Below, piece after piece: positions 18,498 to 27,842 of a stretch of DNA of 64,000 nucleotides (positions within the stretch are counted from its first letter, which is position 1; each line of letters starts with the position of its first letter). The DNA is taken from positions 25,658 to 89,657 of the forward strand of contig CAZEAC010000006.1 in the NCBI GenBank assembly GCA_964510065.1, written 5' to 3'. The position numbers were made by a program, and so were the translations under genes. The DNA is from CAZEAC01 sp964510065. GTDB lineage: Bacteria > Bdellovibrionota_C > UBA2361 > CAIXSY01. Below the pieces are notes generated by a model. The model had not been told where the DNA came from, searched no databases, and was given only the letters and a program-made list of their open reading frames with translations.

Positions 18498-19511
18498 ATG
18501 CAAGCCACTCTCGATAATCTTTCATTTTATCCAATTAAAGGAGCATCAGGTTCCGACCTAAGCCGGGCCTATCTGACTCCGCGTGGGCTCGCCGTAGAGA
18601 CTCAATACAATGATTACGGACTTGTACATGATCGTTCGTGGGCTATTTGGAACCAAGATCGTGGGTATATTCGAACAATGGATCGCGAACTTCGCGATAT
18701 TGTAACGCAACGCGAGCTTCGTACACTTGCACTTTTAGAAGTTATATTCTTTCGCGGACGAATTCTCTTGCAAATGCGTGATAACTGCGTCGACCCCTTG
18801 GAGCTTAAGGGTGACACACTCATGAAAACAACCGCTGTGAAGACGTTATTATGGGGCGCGCCCTGTCCAGCGCTCGCTTTCGGCGACGAAGTCTCAGCCT
18901 GGCTGAGCCGCGCGCTTCTCGGTGTTGGCAGCTTCTCAGCGCTTCGCCTTATTAAGTTCGACGAATCACTACATCGGCCTAAGACCTCTAGTTTCGCCAC
19001 TGCAAAGGGTGAAGCTCCGCGCTTTGCGGATGGATTTCCCTATCACACCATTTCGACTCAGGCTCTTTCCGAGCTTAACCGGCGAATTGCCGATCGGCTC
19101 GGGAAAGCGTTACCGAAGAAAGTACAGGTACTTGCCTCGGCGTTTCGTGCAAATTTACGCCTGTCATTCCCCGAGGGAGTTTCCGATGACGACGTTAGCA
19201 AGCTCACGTCCACGTCCGAAAGTTCCTTTGCGCTAAGTTTTGAGAAACCCTGCGAGCGCTGCACCGTCACTCTAATTGAGCAAGACTCGGGTAAGCCCGT
19301 CGGCGAAGGCGAACCGTTAAAGACTTTGGGCACATATCGAAAGGGCGCGCTCTTAAATAAAGAGGGCCGCTTTGAAGAGAAGATATTTTTCGGCTGGAAC
19401 GCAGAGCTTCACCACAATATTGAAGAGAATGCGCAAATTCCTGTTGCTGTAGGCCAGAAATTTGAGGTCAAGCGTCGCCAAGAGCCCGATCCGCGTTGGA
19501 AGCTCCGTTAA
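18498..19511 (+). CDS. MOSC domain protein (YcbX-like)
   Basis: This 337-residue protein has an N-terminal MOSC beta-barrel domain (LSFYPIKGASGSDLS...VHDRSWAIWN) and a C-terminal MOSC domain with the family Cys motif PCERCTVTLIEQDSG and the following LKTLGTYRKGA. MOSC proteins bind molybdenum cofactor, and the YcbX type reduces N-hydroxylated bases with electrons from a partner reductase. No fused ferredoxin domain is visible here, unlike E. coli YcbX. It ends 4 bp inside the convergent small gene at 19508. Confidence 0.85.
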   Translation: MQATLDNLSFYPIKGASGSDLSRAYLTPRGLAVETQYNDYGLVHDRSWAIWNQDRGYIRTMDRELRDIVTQRELRTLALLEVIFFRGRILLQMRDNCVDPLELKGDTLMKTTAVKTLLWGAPCPALAFGDEVSAWLSRALLGVGSFSALRLIKFDESLHRPKTSSFATAKGEAPRFADGFPYHTISTQALSELNRRIADRLGKALPKKVQVLASAFRANLRLSFPEGVSDDDVSKLTSTSESSFALSFEKPCERCTVTLIEQDSGKPVGEGEPLKTLGTYRKGALLNKEGRFEEKIFFGWNAELHHNIEENAQIPVAVGQKFEVKRRQEPDPRWKLR

Positions 19512-19744
19512 GGCCAGCGCGGCTTACCCCACATAGTATTGTAGTGCTCGTTTATCCGTTTCTCTCCTGAGCGATGCCCCAGAAAACCACTCCCGGAATC
19601 GGCAAACCCTCTCCCACGGAGGACATCAATCTGATTGCCACGAATGTTATTAGAAGGCGAAATAAGCAACCGGAGGAAACCGACCCCCAGCATACCAAGA
19701 ACAGTTAAAAGGCCCAAACAGAGTAAGTAACCATTCGTGCTCAT
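19508..19744 (-). CDS. possible small membrane-anchored protein, 78 aa
   Basis: A 78-residue frame starting with ATG. It has one clear hydrophobic span (residues 6-28, YLLCLGLLTVLGMLGVGFL) followed by a polar tail rich in Gly, Arg and Asn. No family is recognised. It overlaps the MOSC gene by 4 bp, tail to tail. It could be a chance frame, but the signal-anchor pattern makes it plausible. Confidence 0.4.
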   Translation of the reverse strand: MSTNGYLLCLGLLTVLGMLGVGFLRLLISPSNNIRGNQIDVLRGRGFADSGSGFLGHRSGEKRINEHYNTMWGKPRWP

Positions 19745-19855
19745 ATCTTCTATTAACCACTAAACGACTCCAAACCATATGGAGTTCACATTCCCAGTAT
19801 CGCTGATAATTATCACAGAATTATCACAAGAGCATAAACGTACGCTAAAATAAAA

Positions 19856-20002
19856 CTAGTGCTCTGTATTTAAGATCTTCTGACTTTTCCTCCCTCGATG
19901 CTCTCTGTGACTCTGTGGTCTATTTTACTTCCAAAAAAACCACAGAGTCACGGAGGGCACAGAGGGGAGAAGAGTCGGAAAACTTATGTTACAGAGTACT
20001 AG
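19856..20002. repeat. CTAG-bounded palindromic element, family B, copy 1
   Basis: This 147-bp element begins CTAGTGCTCTGTA and ends TACAGAGTACTAG. Its inner arms are complementary around TGACTCTGTGG / CCACAGAGTCA. Copies lie at 33547-33687 and 63129-63282. The ACCACAGAGxCAC motif is known as a widespread palindromic repeat type in environmental bacterial genomes. It occupies most of the 350-bp gap 19745-20094; nothing else is seen there. Confidence 0.88.
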
Positions 20003-20094
20003 TGTCGTGACCACTTAATTTTCTCGCGGCAGGTACAAAGCTCTCGCCATTTCTTGTGATTATTACAAATATTCTGCTACTGTTCCGATTCGGT

Positions 20095-20895
20095 ATGACG
20101 TTTCACTCTCCAGCACCCGATCCCGAGCGGCGCCCTTCGAAAAAGCCAGATTATCGTCGGCTTTTCATTCCAGATCCAGCCCCGTTGGCTCCTGATGATT
20201 GCGTGAGCATTGCCACGCCGGTCACTCTTTTAGAAAACGAAGGCCGAATGGAATTTTTCTCGGCCTTTAACAACGACATTGCGCTACGAAGTCTTACCCG
20301 CGGCGGCTGGCTGTCACATCAGCAAGTCGAGTTTGTTCCCTACGAGCGCGGCGAAGAAGAAGAGCTTACGCTCATAGCCCACAACATCTGGAGTGCAATT
20401 GGAGGAACCGTCAACCAGAAGGTCGTAGACTTCCACAGCTTTGAGAACAAGCCCGGGCTACTTTGCCGCGACATGGTTCCGTTTAGCGAAACACCCTACG
20501 GCGGGATCTTCGAGATTGGCGTACAAATGAAAAATCCCTGTTCCGAACCAGGCTCATTCTCAACGGAGGAGGTTTTTTTCTCCTTTAATAAAGAAGGAAT
20601 TCTCACTCAGGTACATGCTTTTGGCACGGTAGACGCCGAAAACACTCATGATCTTCCTGAAGAGATTCTTGAAATCTTGCGTAGCCCCACGAGCAACAAT
20701 TGCAATATGCTGGGACACATTTTTAGCCCGAATTCGGAAGAAGCTAAGGAGCTAGTTGTCGAATTCCTTGGCGATAACTTTCTTGAAAGACGGCTCGATA
20801 TTGATCTTAGCGCGCGAGTAATCCGTAACGTAATCGTGTCCGGTAAATATCTTCCGATACCAACGATGTTACGAACACTGGCTCTACATACGTAG
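20095..20895 (+). CDS. hypothetical protein, 266 aa
   Basis: I do not recognise a family. I chose the ATG at 20095, because the upstream in-frame codons encode an atypical hydrophobic start. The protein is soluble and begins with a Pro/Arg-rich segment (FHSPAPDPERRPSKKPDYRR). It contains mixed alpha/beta sequence with GGIFEIGVQM and a C-terminal IVSGKYLPIPTMLRTL. It is flanked by the palindromic element upstream and converges with the HerA-like operon. Confidence 0.6.
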   Translation: MTFHSPAPDPERRPSKKPDYRRLFIPDPAPLAPDDCVSIATPVTLLENEGRMEFFSAFNNDIALRSLTRGGWLSHQQVEFVPYERGEEEELTLIAHNIWSAIGGTVNQKVVDFHSFENKPGLLCRDMVPFSETPYGGIFEIGVQMKNPCSEPGSFSTEEVFFSFNKEGILTQVHAFGTVDAENTHDLPEEILEILRSPTSNNCNMLGHIFSPNSEEAKELVVEFLGDNFLERRLDIDLSARVIRNVIVSGKYLPIPTMLRTLALHT

Positions 20896-20925
20896 TGCAC
20901 TTGGCGCAGTTCCTCACGGAGTGGC

Positions 20926-21171
20926 TCAGCCACACCGCCGCGGTTCGCGCCGATCAGCTTTCGGTCCTTCTAAATCGATGAACGCCATCACTCGAGGCAT
21001 TTGCTCAATATTCGTAACTCCCTGAGAGATGTACTCCCTGCAAAGCGAGGTCAAAAGATCTGCACGCCTTGATCTTTCCCTGCTCTCAGCGAAAGCCTTA
21101 AACTTTTTGCTTTCTCGCGATAACACCATACTACCCATACTGCTTCTCACATTATTGGCACAAATCGCCAC
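20926..21171 (-). CDS. possible small protein, 70-81 aa
   Basis: A short frame that begins 9 bp after the stop of the HerA-like gene, with GTG at 21171 or ATG at 21138. The product is basic and Arg-rich with no known motif. It could be a small distal gene of the HerA-like transcript or a chance frame. Confidence 0.35.
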   Translation of the reverse strand: MAICANNVRSSMGSMVLSRESKKFKAFAESRERSRRADLLTSLCREYISQGVTNIEQMPRVMAFIDLEGPKADRREPRRCG

Positions 21172-21179
21172 AACTCAGA

Positions 21180-22664
21180 TTATTTGCTTAGTGACCCAAG
21201 GATCCCCCGCATAAGCTGTCGACCTACCTGGCTGCCAATCGATCGGACAACGCTCTTTACAAAAGCCTCGCCTGCGCCCTGGCGCTTCGAGCTGCCTCCG
21301 CCAAAAAGATCGCCCCAACCGCCACCGCTTGGGGCGGTGGTGGTCTCGACCTTGACCTGCTCTACCTTAACCTGTTCAGCCTGCTTTGACTGCGCCTTGC
21401 CCTTAAGCAGCTCGTAGGCTGATTCTCGATCGACCGAGCGATCATACTTTTCGCGAAGCGGCGCTCCCATAATGAGCGCCTGCCGTGTTTCCGTACTTAT
21501 CGGCCCAACCTGACTCTGCGGCGGAATAATTACCGCCTTTTGCACTACTCCGGGGGTGCCTTTTGCATCAAGAAACGATACAAGCGCCTGTCCGACACCA
21601 AGCTCAGTTATTTCGCGCTCGGTATCAAGCTCCGGATTAGCGCGCAGCGTTTCGGCTGCGGTACGTACGGCCTTCTGATCTTTCGGGGTAAACGCACGGA
21701 GCGCGTGCTGCACACGATTACCAAGCTGCCCCAACACCGTCTCCGGTATGTCGAGAGGATTCTGTGTCACGAAATACACCCCTACCCCTTTGGACCTGAT
21801 CAGGCGCACAAGCTGTTCGATTTTCTCAAGCAGAACCCTGGGCGCATCATTAAACAGCAAGTGTGCCTCATCGAAGAAAAACACTAATTTAGGCTTCTCA
21901 AGATCACCAACTTCAGGCAGCGCCTCAAAAAGTTCGGAGAGTAGCCAGAGCAAGAATGTCGAGTAAAGCTTCGGCGCAGAGAGCAGCTTATCCGCAGCGA
22001 GAATATTTACCACGCCGCCTCCTCGCGAGTTTGTCGCAATAAGGTCTTCAATGCCGAGTGCTGGTTCGCCGAAAAAATGGTTGGCTCCCTGTTCTTCCAG
22101 AGTAAGCAGCCCACGCTGGATCGCGCCGATGGACGCCGTCGAGACATTGCCATATTCGGCAAGGAGCTCTTTGGCATTCTCCCCAACTTCCTGGAGTACC
22201 GCGCGCAGATCTTTAAGATCAAGAATAAGTAAGCCTTTATCATCGGCGAATTTAAACACCAGGCTGAGCACTCCCGACTGTACATCATTGAGCTGCAATA
22301 GCTGGCCCAGAAGAAGCGGCCCAAGCTCGGAAACCGTCGTGCGAAGCGGTACCCCCTGCTCGCCAAAGACATCCCACAACGCTACGGGACAGGGCGCAAA
22401 AATATGATCGCTAATACCGAGCTCTTTAAGTCTCTCGTCAACTTTGAGATTAGAGCCGCCTGCCTTAGCAAGGCCAGTAAGGTCGCCCTTTACATCAGCC
22501 ATGAACACCGGCACACCGATCCGACTAAACCCTTCCGCCATTACTTGCAAAGTTACGGTTTTGCCAGTTCCTGTCGCTCCGGCAATCAAACCGTGACGGT
22601 TCGCCATTTGCGGCAGCAACTCAACGGCGGCCTTCGCTCGGCCAACTATTATTGGGCTTACCAT
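21180..22664 (-). CDS. HerA/YjgR-like DUF853 ATPase
   Basis: This approximately 494-residue protein is a P-loop ATPase of the HerA/FtsK superfamily, DUF853 branch. Walker A is GATGTGKT (about residues 29-36), Walker B is LVFFFDEAHLLF, and a sensor-type YFVTQNPLDIP follows. The C-terminus has a Ser/Gly stretch (SGGGWGDLFGGGSSKRQG). I chose the ATG at 22664 because AGGAGG stands 9 bases before it; longer readings upstream overlap the glycosyltransferase end. It probably acts as a hexameric nucleic-acid-linked ATPase of undetermined role. Confidence 0.87.
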   Translation of the reverse strand: MVSPIIVGRAKAAVELLPQMANRHGLIAGATGTGKTVTLQVMAEGFSRIGVPVFMADVKGDLTGLAKAGGSNLKVDERLKELGISDHIFAPCPVALWDVFGEQGVPLRTTVSELGPLLLGQLLQLNDVQSGVLSLVFKFADDKGLLILDLKDLRAVLQEVGENAKELLAEYGNVSTASIGAIQRGLLTLEEQGANHFFGEPALGIEDLIATNSRGGGVVNILAADKLLSAPKLYSTFLLWLLSELFEALPEVGDLEKPKLVFFFDEAHLLFNDAPRVLLEKIEQLVRLIRSKGVGVYFVTQNPLDIPETVLGQLGNRVQHALRAFTPKDQKAVRTAAETLRANPELDTEREITELGVGQALVSFLDAKGTPGVVQKAVIIPPQSQVGPISTETRQALIMGAPLREKYDRSVDRESAYELLKGKAQSKQAEQVKVEQVKVETTTAPSGGGWGDLFGGGSSKRQGAGEAFVKSVVRSIGSQVGRQLMRGILGSLSK

Positions 22665-22725
22665 ACACTGATACCTCCTGTGACACTGCGTATGCTTGAA
22701 GTATAAGCGAATATTGCGTCGTTCT

Positions 22726-24489
22726 TCAAATGGAATCAGTCCCAAGATTGGAGTGCTCTTTTAAGTATACACTCCTTAGAGAATTATCGACTTCACCCTT
22801 GGCTCGACGGTACTTATACAAGACCACATCACGTTCATTTCGACTCTTGTCTCTATCCAAGATCGATCGAAAATTCACAAGCTCGTGCCATTCGGAAAGT
22901 GCTAATGGATTTTCGAGTGCCCAACTTCTTTTTGCGAGGAGATACCCACTTTGCACTTCGTTCCATCGATCAGGCTCGACCAAGCGCACCGGGCGTCTCA
23001 GATAATACAGAATCGGGTCGAAGAACTCTTCGTAGCGGTCACGAATCACCACAAGCTCGCCGGTGTCTCCGACAACTCCAAAGATGGCTGCTGCTATCCC
23101 GGCGAAATCTTTATACTGCGCCTTAATGCCGTCGCCAAGCGAGCAGCAGGTAAGGAGCAGTGCCGTAACCGAGTAGTGCACTGCACTCGCGCGAAACCAT
23201 TGCATCGAGGGAGTATGCCAAGTCGCGACACACAGCACCGCGCTCGTCGATAACACCAGCAACGGAACAGGAAGCGCCACCTGGAGCCAAGCTTGCGCCA
23301 TTTGAACTTCCGGTCGGGAAAATTCAACACCGAAGCCCACAATAAGTAACGCAACGATCACACTACAGGCTATGCCGGCAACTATATAACCGACGTTGCG
23401 AAGCAGCAGATGTAATCTCTGATACAACGTCGCGGAGAGCAGCGGGACACGCTCAATGATCCACGCCGCCAATGCAAGTGCCATCGGCGGATACAGCGGC
23501 AATAAGTATGAATGCCGTTTCCCAGCAGCAATTGAGAAACCTACGAACACGACAATAAACCAGGTGTTGCCAATCCGCGCCGCGATTGATTTACTTCGTG
23601 CGACGACGAGCGAAAGCAAAAAGAGCGCCGACCAAGGCGCGGCCTTGCTGAGCAGCGACGGCAGATAAAACCAGGGCGGCCCACTTGGAATATGCTCACC
23701 ACCGAAGGCTCGTCGAACATTTTCAAAGAATATCTGACGATCGATAAACTCCTGAGCACCACCGAAGGAGAGCAAGATGTACCATGGCACTGCGACGAGG
23801 AGATAGATTAGCCATCCGATTCGCGGCGCAAAACACAACCTCGCGGCTGTTCGAACTCCCTCTTTCATGGCGATACAAAAGAAGATTATCGCGCTAGGCA
23901 GCACAAATCCGAGTGGCCCCTTGGCCAACGTGGCGACGCCTGCGGCGAAAAAGAAATAGCTAAAATCATACTCGCGGAGATTCATCTCAATCATCGTCGA
24001 GGCAAAACGACGAAGTATAAAATAGCAGGCTAGCGAAACCCAAAACGTGAAACACATATCGACCATTGCGGTGACCGCCATGTTCGAAAAGCCATAGGTT
24101 GTTACCAGGATAAACGCAGTAAGTTTAATAACAGCGCTTCGCTCGGCATCTTTTGAAAAAAGCGTGTGTGCCAGAAGTAAGGTAATATACAGCGTTCCCG
24201 CCGCAAAAAGCAGCGAGGTAATCCGCCCAAGAGCGGGAATTACTTCAATGCCGAGCACTTCAGCAAGTGCCGCAGTAATCCAGTGGTAGAGCGGTGGCTT
24301 CGAGGCAACAAGGCCGTTTCGAGTCGGGCTGAGCCAATTACCGGTATCATGAATGACTTGGGCGACATGAAGCTCGCGTGCCTCTGATGACCCACTCAGT
24401 TCTGAAATTGAAACGAGTGGAAAGGCGGCGACGAAATAGGCCGCTACTAACACGATGCAGAGACGGTGCAGGTGATAATGTTTAGACAA
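22726..24489 (-). CDS. GT39-type membrane glycosyltransferase (ArnT-like)
   Basis: This 587-residue polytopic inner-membrane protein has at least ten hydrophobic segments. Family features at the N-terminus are the acidic SELSGSSEARELHVAQV loop (catalytic Glu-rich first periplasmic loop) and the KPPLYHW motif (usual KPPLxxW). Such enzymes move a sugar from an undecaprenyl-phosphate carrier to lipid A or other surface acceptors. The C-terminal part holds a soluble periplasmic domain (VVIRDRYEEFFDPILYYL). It is upstream of the HerA-like gene with a 61-bp gap. Confidence 0.85.
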   Translation of the reverse strand: MSKHYHLHRLCIVLVAAYFVAAFPLVSISELSGSSEARELHVAQVIHDTGNWLSPTRNGLVASKPPLYHWITAALAEVLGIEVIPALGRITSLLFAAGTLYITLLLAHTLFSKDAERSAVIKLTAFILVTTYGFSNMAVTAMVDMCFTFWVSLACYFILRRFASTMIEMNLREYDFSYFFFAAGVATLAKGPLGFVLPSAIIFFCIAMKEGVRTAARLCFAPRIGWLIYLLVAVPWYILLSFGGAQEFIDRQIFFENVRRAFGGEHIPSGPPWFYLPSLLSKAAPWSALFLLSLVVARSKSIAARIGNTWFIVVFVGFSIAAGKRHSYLLPLYPPMALALAAWIIERVPLLSATLYQRLHLLLRNVGYIVAGIACSVIVALLIVGFGVEFSRPEVQMAQAWLQVALPVPLLVLSTSAVLCVATWHTPSMQWFRASAVHYSVTALLLTCCSLGDGIKAQYKDFAGIAAAIFGVVGDTGELVVIRDRYEEFFDPILYYLRRPVRLVEPDRWNEVQSGYLLAKRSWALENPLALSEWHELVNFRSILDRDKSRNERDVVLYKYRRAKGEVDNSLRSVYLKEHSNLGTDSI

Positions 24490-24503
24490 GCAAGATCAGC
24501 AGA

Positions 24504-24581
24504 TCAGGACCAATTACCGAATATCATAAAAAGAACCATGACCCCGGCACATGAAAAGGCTGCAATCTCAATAACACTCAT
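24504..24581 (-). CDS. possible 25-aa membrane peptide upstream of the glycosyltransferase
   Basis: This short frame runs from ATG to TGA. It encodes a hydrophobic peptide of 25 residues (MSVIEIAAFSCAGVMVLFMI then FGNWS), enough for one membrane span. It ends 14 bp before the glycosyltransferase start. A weak ribosome site (TAGGAC) precedes it. It resembles the tiny leader-type membrane peptides found before membrane-protein genes, but coding status is unproven. Confidence 0.3.
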   Translation of the reverse strand: MSVIEIAAFSCAGVMVLFMIFGNWS

Positions 24582-24707
24582 TTTGTCCTAACCTCACAAA
24601 GGCGAGCGGTTTATACCTTTCTTGAGAAAGGGAAACAACCCCTCGCGAAATTTCAGGACACTGTAGCAGTGTAAAGCTTAGCACCCGCCGGTTGCCGCCG
24701 GGAGTGG

Positions 24708-25628
24708 TCATTTTTTAGAGCGTGTGCTGCATCTGCCAGGGCTTAGCCTGAGCTTCTCACAAGCACCCGAGAACGTACACGATGCCTTGGTTTTTCGAGC
24801 AGTTACGTTTAGGCTACGGGAAGCACCGAGGCGTACTCCTTTTCGGCGCGAAAGGAGCTTCTTCGGAGCCTTCTTTTCGCCGTCCTCATCGAAACATGGT
24901 TTATTCTTAATATCGAGCACATCGCGAAGTTCGCCATGCAACGCCTCGAGAGCCTTTCGCTTTACACGCGAGATATGGCATCGGCTATATCCTAAGTTCG
25001 AAGCTATATCCATGAGCTGCTGTTCGAGAACGTATATTCTGTAGATAACCTCTTTCTCAAGAGGATCGAGATTTCCACAGGCCTTCGAACTTAGACCGGC
25101 GACCTCTTTCTTAAGAAGCGCGTCATCAGGCGAGATATAATCATGGTTGAAAAAGGAGTCGGCAATCTCTATAGCATTTAAGCAGCGCCCCTTATTGACC
25201 GCGCCGTCATTATTACTATCGGATCCTTCAAAATCTGGAAGAGGCAGGTAATTCATCGAAGCTGCTGCGGCAACTGCGCGAATTAGATTCCCTCTCAGAT
25301 GGTAGAATAGGAAGGTAATGAAGCTCGCCCCTTTCCGGCGATTGTAGCGCTTCACTGCTTCGCAAAGCGAGAGGTCGACAACGCTGTCCACCTCTTGTGC
25401 ATCAAGCCGTGAATGCCACTTTCGCAAGATGCTGTGTGCGAGGCTTCGCGCCTTTAGCCTATGCGAGAGAATCATCTCCTCCTGTTCGCTTGGCGAGAGT
25501 GTCGCCTTACTGCGCTTGGAAAGATTGATTACTTTTGCTCGATTTCTAGAAGATGAGGCAATCCTTTTGCCACTCTTCAACGAGCGATTTGCCGGGGTCC
25601 GATACGCAACTGCGGGCAGAGCGTTCAT
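24708..25628 (-). CDS. sigma-70-family RNA polymerase sigma factor, atypical
   Basis: This approximately 306-residue protein has a sigma region 2 (about residues 60-125; VVDLSLCEAVKRYNRRKGAS then FITFLFYHLRG, the usual 'DLxQ...GLxxAxxRFDxxxGxxFxTYA' layout). It also has a region 4 helix-turn-helix (LDPLEKEVIYRIYVLEQQLM then DIASNLGYSRCHISRVKRKALEAL). The C-terminal 90 residues are basic and look disordered. I chose ATG at 25628 because AAGGAGAAGG lies upstream. It faces another sigma-like gene across a 325-bp divergent gap, in which I see no other gene. Confidence 0.78.
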   Translation of the reverse strand: MNALPAVAYRTPANRSLKSGKRIASSSRNRAKVINLSKRSKATLSPSEQEEMILSHRLKARSLAHSILRKWHSRLDAQEVDSVVDLSLCEAVKRYNRRKGASFITFLFYHLRGNLIRAVAAAASMNYLPLPDFEGSDSNNDGAVNKGRCLNAIEIADSFFNHDYISPDDALLKKEVAGLSSKACGNLDPLEKEVIYRIYVLEQQLMDIASNLGYSRCHISRVKRKALEALHGELRDVLDIKNKPCFDEDGEKKAPKKLLSRRKGVRLGASRSLNVTARKTKASCTFSGACEKLRLSPGRCSTRSKK

Positions 25629-25953
25629 TTTTCCTTCTCCTTTCAACGAGTAGTCCAGCGACGCTTGCCCCCACCAGGTGCTCGCATTGCTGTACTAAAC
25701 CCCCTATCCGGGAGAGACTTAGCGCTACTTCACTTTTTTTTAGAAAATGCTGAGAAATCTTCTTAATTGTAAAACGCAGTCTATTTGCCGAGTCCTTTCA
25801 ACATGTTAGCAAAATTCAACGAATTTCCGCGTTCTCTTTCTGTAATCTTTCTGTTACTTTCCAGTGCGCACGCTCATCTCAAAAATTAGAAAAGATTTCA
25901 AACTGTTAACCTGGACTTCTCACAGGGTAACGACACTTACGGGGTAAGAAAGC

Positions 25954-26751
25954 GTGGCCAAGGAAGAAAAACCAGAAACTCTCTCGATCGAAGAGGCCAA
26001 CCAACTTGTTGAGGAGAATGCTGGCTGGGCGGAAAGTATCGCCAGGTCGGTTGCTCGCGGTTGGAACTTGGACTGGAAGTTGGACGGACTTGACGGTGCC
26101 GCGATGGAGGCGTTGATCTTCTGTTCGCGTCGCTTCCAGCCTTCGCGCGGAGTTCCTTTCAAGGGTTACGCGAGAAAGCGCATTCATGAAGCTTCTACTG
26201 ACGCGGCTAAGAAGTCACGTGGCTGGCGTAAGGGGCTTGGCGCAAGCTCCGCAGAACAGCGCACGCGCGAGATATCATCGGAATTGTTCAATGTATTTCC
26301 GGAACTGCGCGAAGGAAATCTTCCCTATGCGGATGACCCTTCAGGCGATGATACAGCGGATATGCGTGCGTCGGTACGCGGGCTATTGATGAGCGCGAGC
26401 ATAATTGCGGTGCGCCAGGGCATGGATGAGGCGTCGCCCGACGACCTCGTCGACTACAAAAAGATGTTAAGGCTCATTGCTGAACTTGAACCGGTACATC
26501 AGTCTCTGTTATGGGAAGTGTACTGGGAAGGTAACTCGATGCGAACAGTGGCGACAAATTGGGAAGTTGATGAGCTAAGTGTCATTCGCGAACATAAATC
26601 GCTACTGACTCATATTCAGAAGGGATTTTCAAAGAAGGCAAAACAGGTCAGATTAAAAGTGCGCCCGGCGTTAAAAGATACCGCGCTTAAATTGCGAAAG
26701 CGTGGTAACGGCGGTCCATTTGAAAGGCTAGTTGCGGGAGAAGCCCAATGA
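25954..26751 (+). CDS. divergent sigma-70-like protein
   Basis: This 265-residue protein starts with GTG. It has a sigma region 2-like block (GLDGAAMEALIFCSRRFQPS then RGVPFKGYARKRI) and a region 4-like block near residues 170-220 (MLRLIAELEPVHQSLLWEVY and SMRTVATNWEVDELSVIREH). The tail is Lys/Arg-rich. It overlaps the next gene by ATGA, which suggests the product of that gene is a functional partner. The spacing between regions 2 and 4 contains an unusual insert of about 70 residues. Target promoters are unknown. Confidence 0.7.
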   Translation: MAKEEKPETLSIEEANQLVEENAGWAESIARSVARGWNLDWKLDGLDGAAMEALIFCSRRFQPSRGVPFKGYARKRIHEASTDAAKKSRGWRKGLGASSAEQRTREISSELFNVFPELREGNLPYADDPSGDDTADMRASVRGLLMSASIIAVRQGMDEASPDDLVDYKKMLRLIAELEPVHQSLLWEVYWEGNSMRTVATNWEVDELSVIREHKSLLTHIQKGFSKKAKQVRLKVRPALKDTALKLRKRGNGGPFERLVAGEAQ

Positions 26752-27098
26752 CCAAGAAGATTGGCGATAAATCAAAAGTTGGCGGCGTTCAATCAACCAA
26801 ACGCACGGCACAAGTCGAAGGCACCGACTCGATCTCTAGAGTTGGGCAGGTCAAAGCGGCAACTGGCGTAGCAGGAGTAAAACGTGCCGGCGCGGTAAAT
26901 GCTCAGCGTATGACTCGTGCTATGAGCGTTGCTGAACGCGAAGAGATATTTCGTTTAATTAACGAAGAAGCCGAGAAGCTCGCTTCCGAAGGTGGGCTTA
27001 GTCCAACTCGACAGAAAATGGTCGCTGATGCGGTCAAGATGGCGATCGATACTGGGCTTCTTCCTTCCGATGATGACAAGGGAAACAGCAAAGCGTAG
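26748..27098 (+). CDS. hypothetical protein coupled to sigma-like gene
   Basis: This 116-residue protein is translationally coupled (4-bp overlap) to the sigma-like gene. The first 60 residues are Gly/Val/Ala/Lys-rich with low complexity and probably disordered (VGGVQSTKR, VGQVKAATGVAGVKRAG). The last 50 are helical (EREEIFRLINEEAEKLA, PTRQKMVADAVKMAIDTG). A disordered N-terminus and helical C-terminus next to a sigma factor recall FlgM-type anti-sigma factors. That is inference, since no FlgM signature is clear. Confidence 0.6.
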   Translation: MTKKIGDKSKVGGVQSTKRTAQVEGTDSISRVGQVKAATGVAGVKRAGAVNAQRMTRAMSVAEREEIFRLINEEAEKLASEGGLSPTRQKMVADAVKMAIDTGLLPSDDDKGNSKA

Positions 27099-27218
27099 TC
27101 TTGGCGATTGATGCGCGTTCTACTAATCATCCGCAAGAAATAGGTCGTTCACGGTTACAATGACTCCGCAGATTTTCCATTCTTGCGTCTTGCGACAGAC
27201 ATATTTTTGTTACGGGAC

Positions 27219-27704
27219 CTAAGGAAGAATCTTAACCACGGTCCCGTCGGGCACGAGTCGCCAGATCTCTTCAATTTCGCTGTTGGTAACCGCAATGCAA
27301 CCCAGCGTCCAATCCTTGAGGTGGTGCGCAGTCCCAATCCAGCCGCTTCCATTGGGCAGTCCGTGAATCATAATGTCGCCTCCAGGCGAACAACCAAGCT
27401 TCGAGGCCGCTTTCCTGTCGTATTCATTAGGATACGAGATGCGTAGGGAGCGGTGGAAGGAGCTATGAAGGTTGCGGCCGCTAATCCTGTACTGCCCCTC
27501 CGGAGTCTTGTTGTCGCCTTGGCACTGCTTCCGGCCGACGGGAACACCGCCCAGCGCTATCGTGTAGTGTGCTATGTCTGTCGGGCCATGTTTAAGCGTT
27601 AATCGACGCAACGATTTTTCGATTACTACTTGGTCGGCGGTTTCAGCAGCCGTGACTGAAGCAAAGATCTGCAGAATCACAATTATTCTTAAAATTAGTC
27701 GCAT
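27219..27704 (-). CDS. L,D-transpeptidase (YkuD) family protein
   Basis: This protein of about 161 residues has a signal peptide (MRLILRIIVILQIFASVTAA). The YkuD catalytic domain has His114 in IMIHGLPNG and the catalytic Cys136 in the motif WTLGCIAVTNSEIEEIW. It cross-links or modifies peptidoglycan, or anchors lipoproteins, in the periplasm. I chose the ATG at 27704 because it opens directly into the signal peptide. It is monocistronic. Confidence 0.88.
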   Translation of the reverse strand: MRLILRIIVILQIFASVTAAETADQVVIEKSLRRLTLKHGPTDIAHYTIALGGVPVGRKQCQGDNKTPEGQYRISGRNLHSSFHRSLRISYPNEYDRKAASKLGCSPGGDIMIHGLPNGSGWIGTAHHLKDWTLGCIAVTNSEIEEIWRLVPDGTVVKILP

Positions 27705-27842
27705 AATAAGAATGCTACATTCACCGCAGTAGCTGTGACAGTGTAAAAAGACTATCATAGTAAAAGATGATAAACGTCCATAGATGGCGCTGCTGATTTC
27801 TACTCTGGACTCTGACGGTGGCCACCAGCAAGGACTTGAGCG

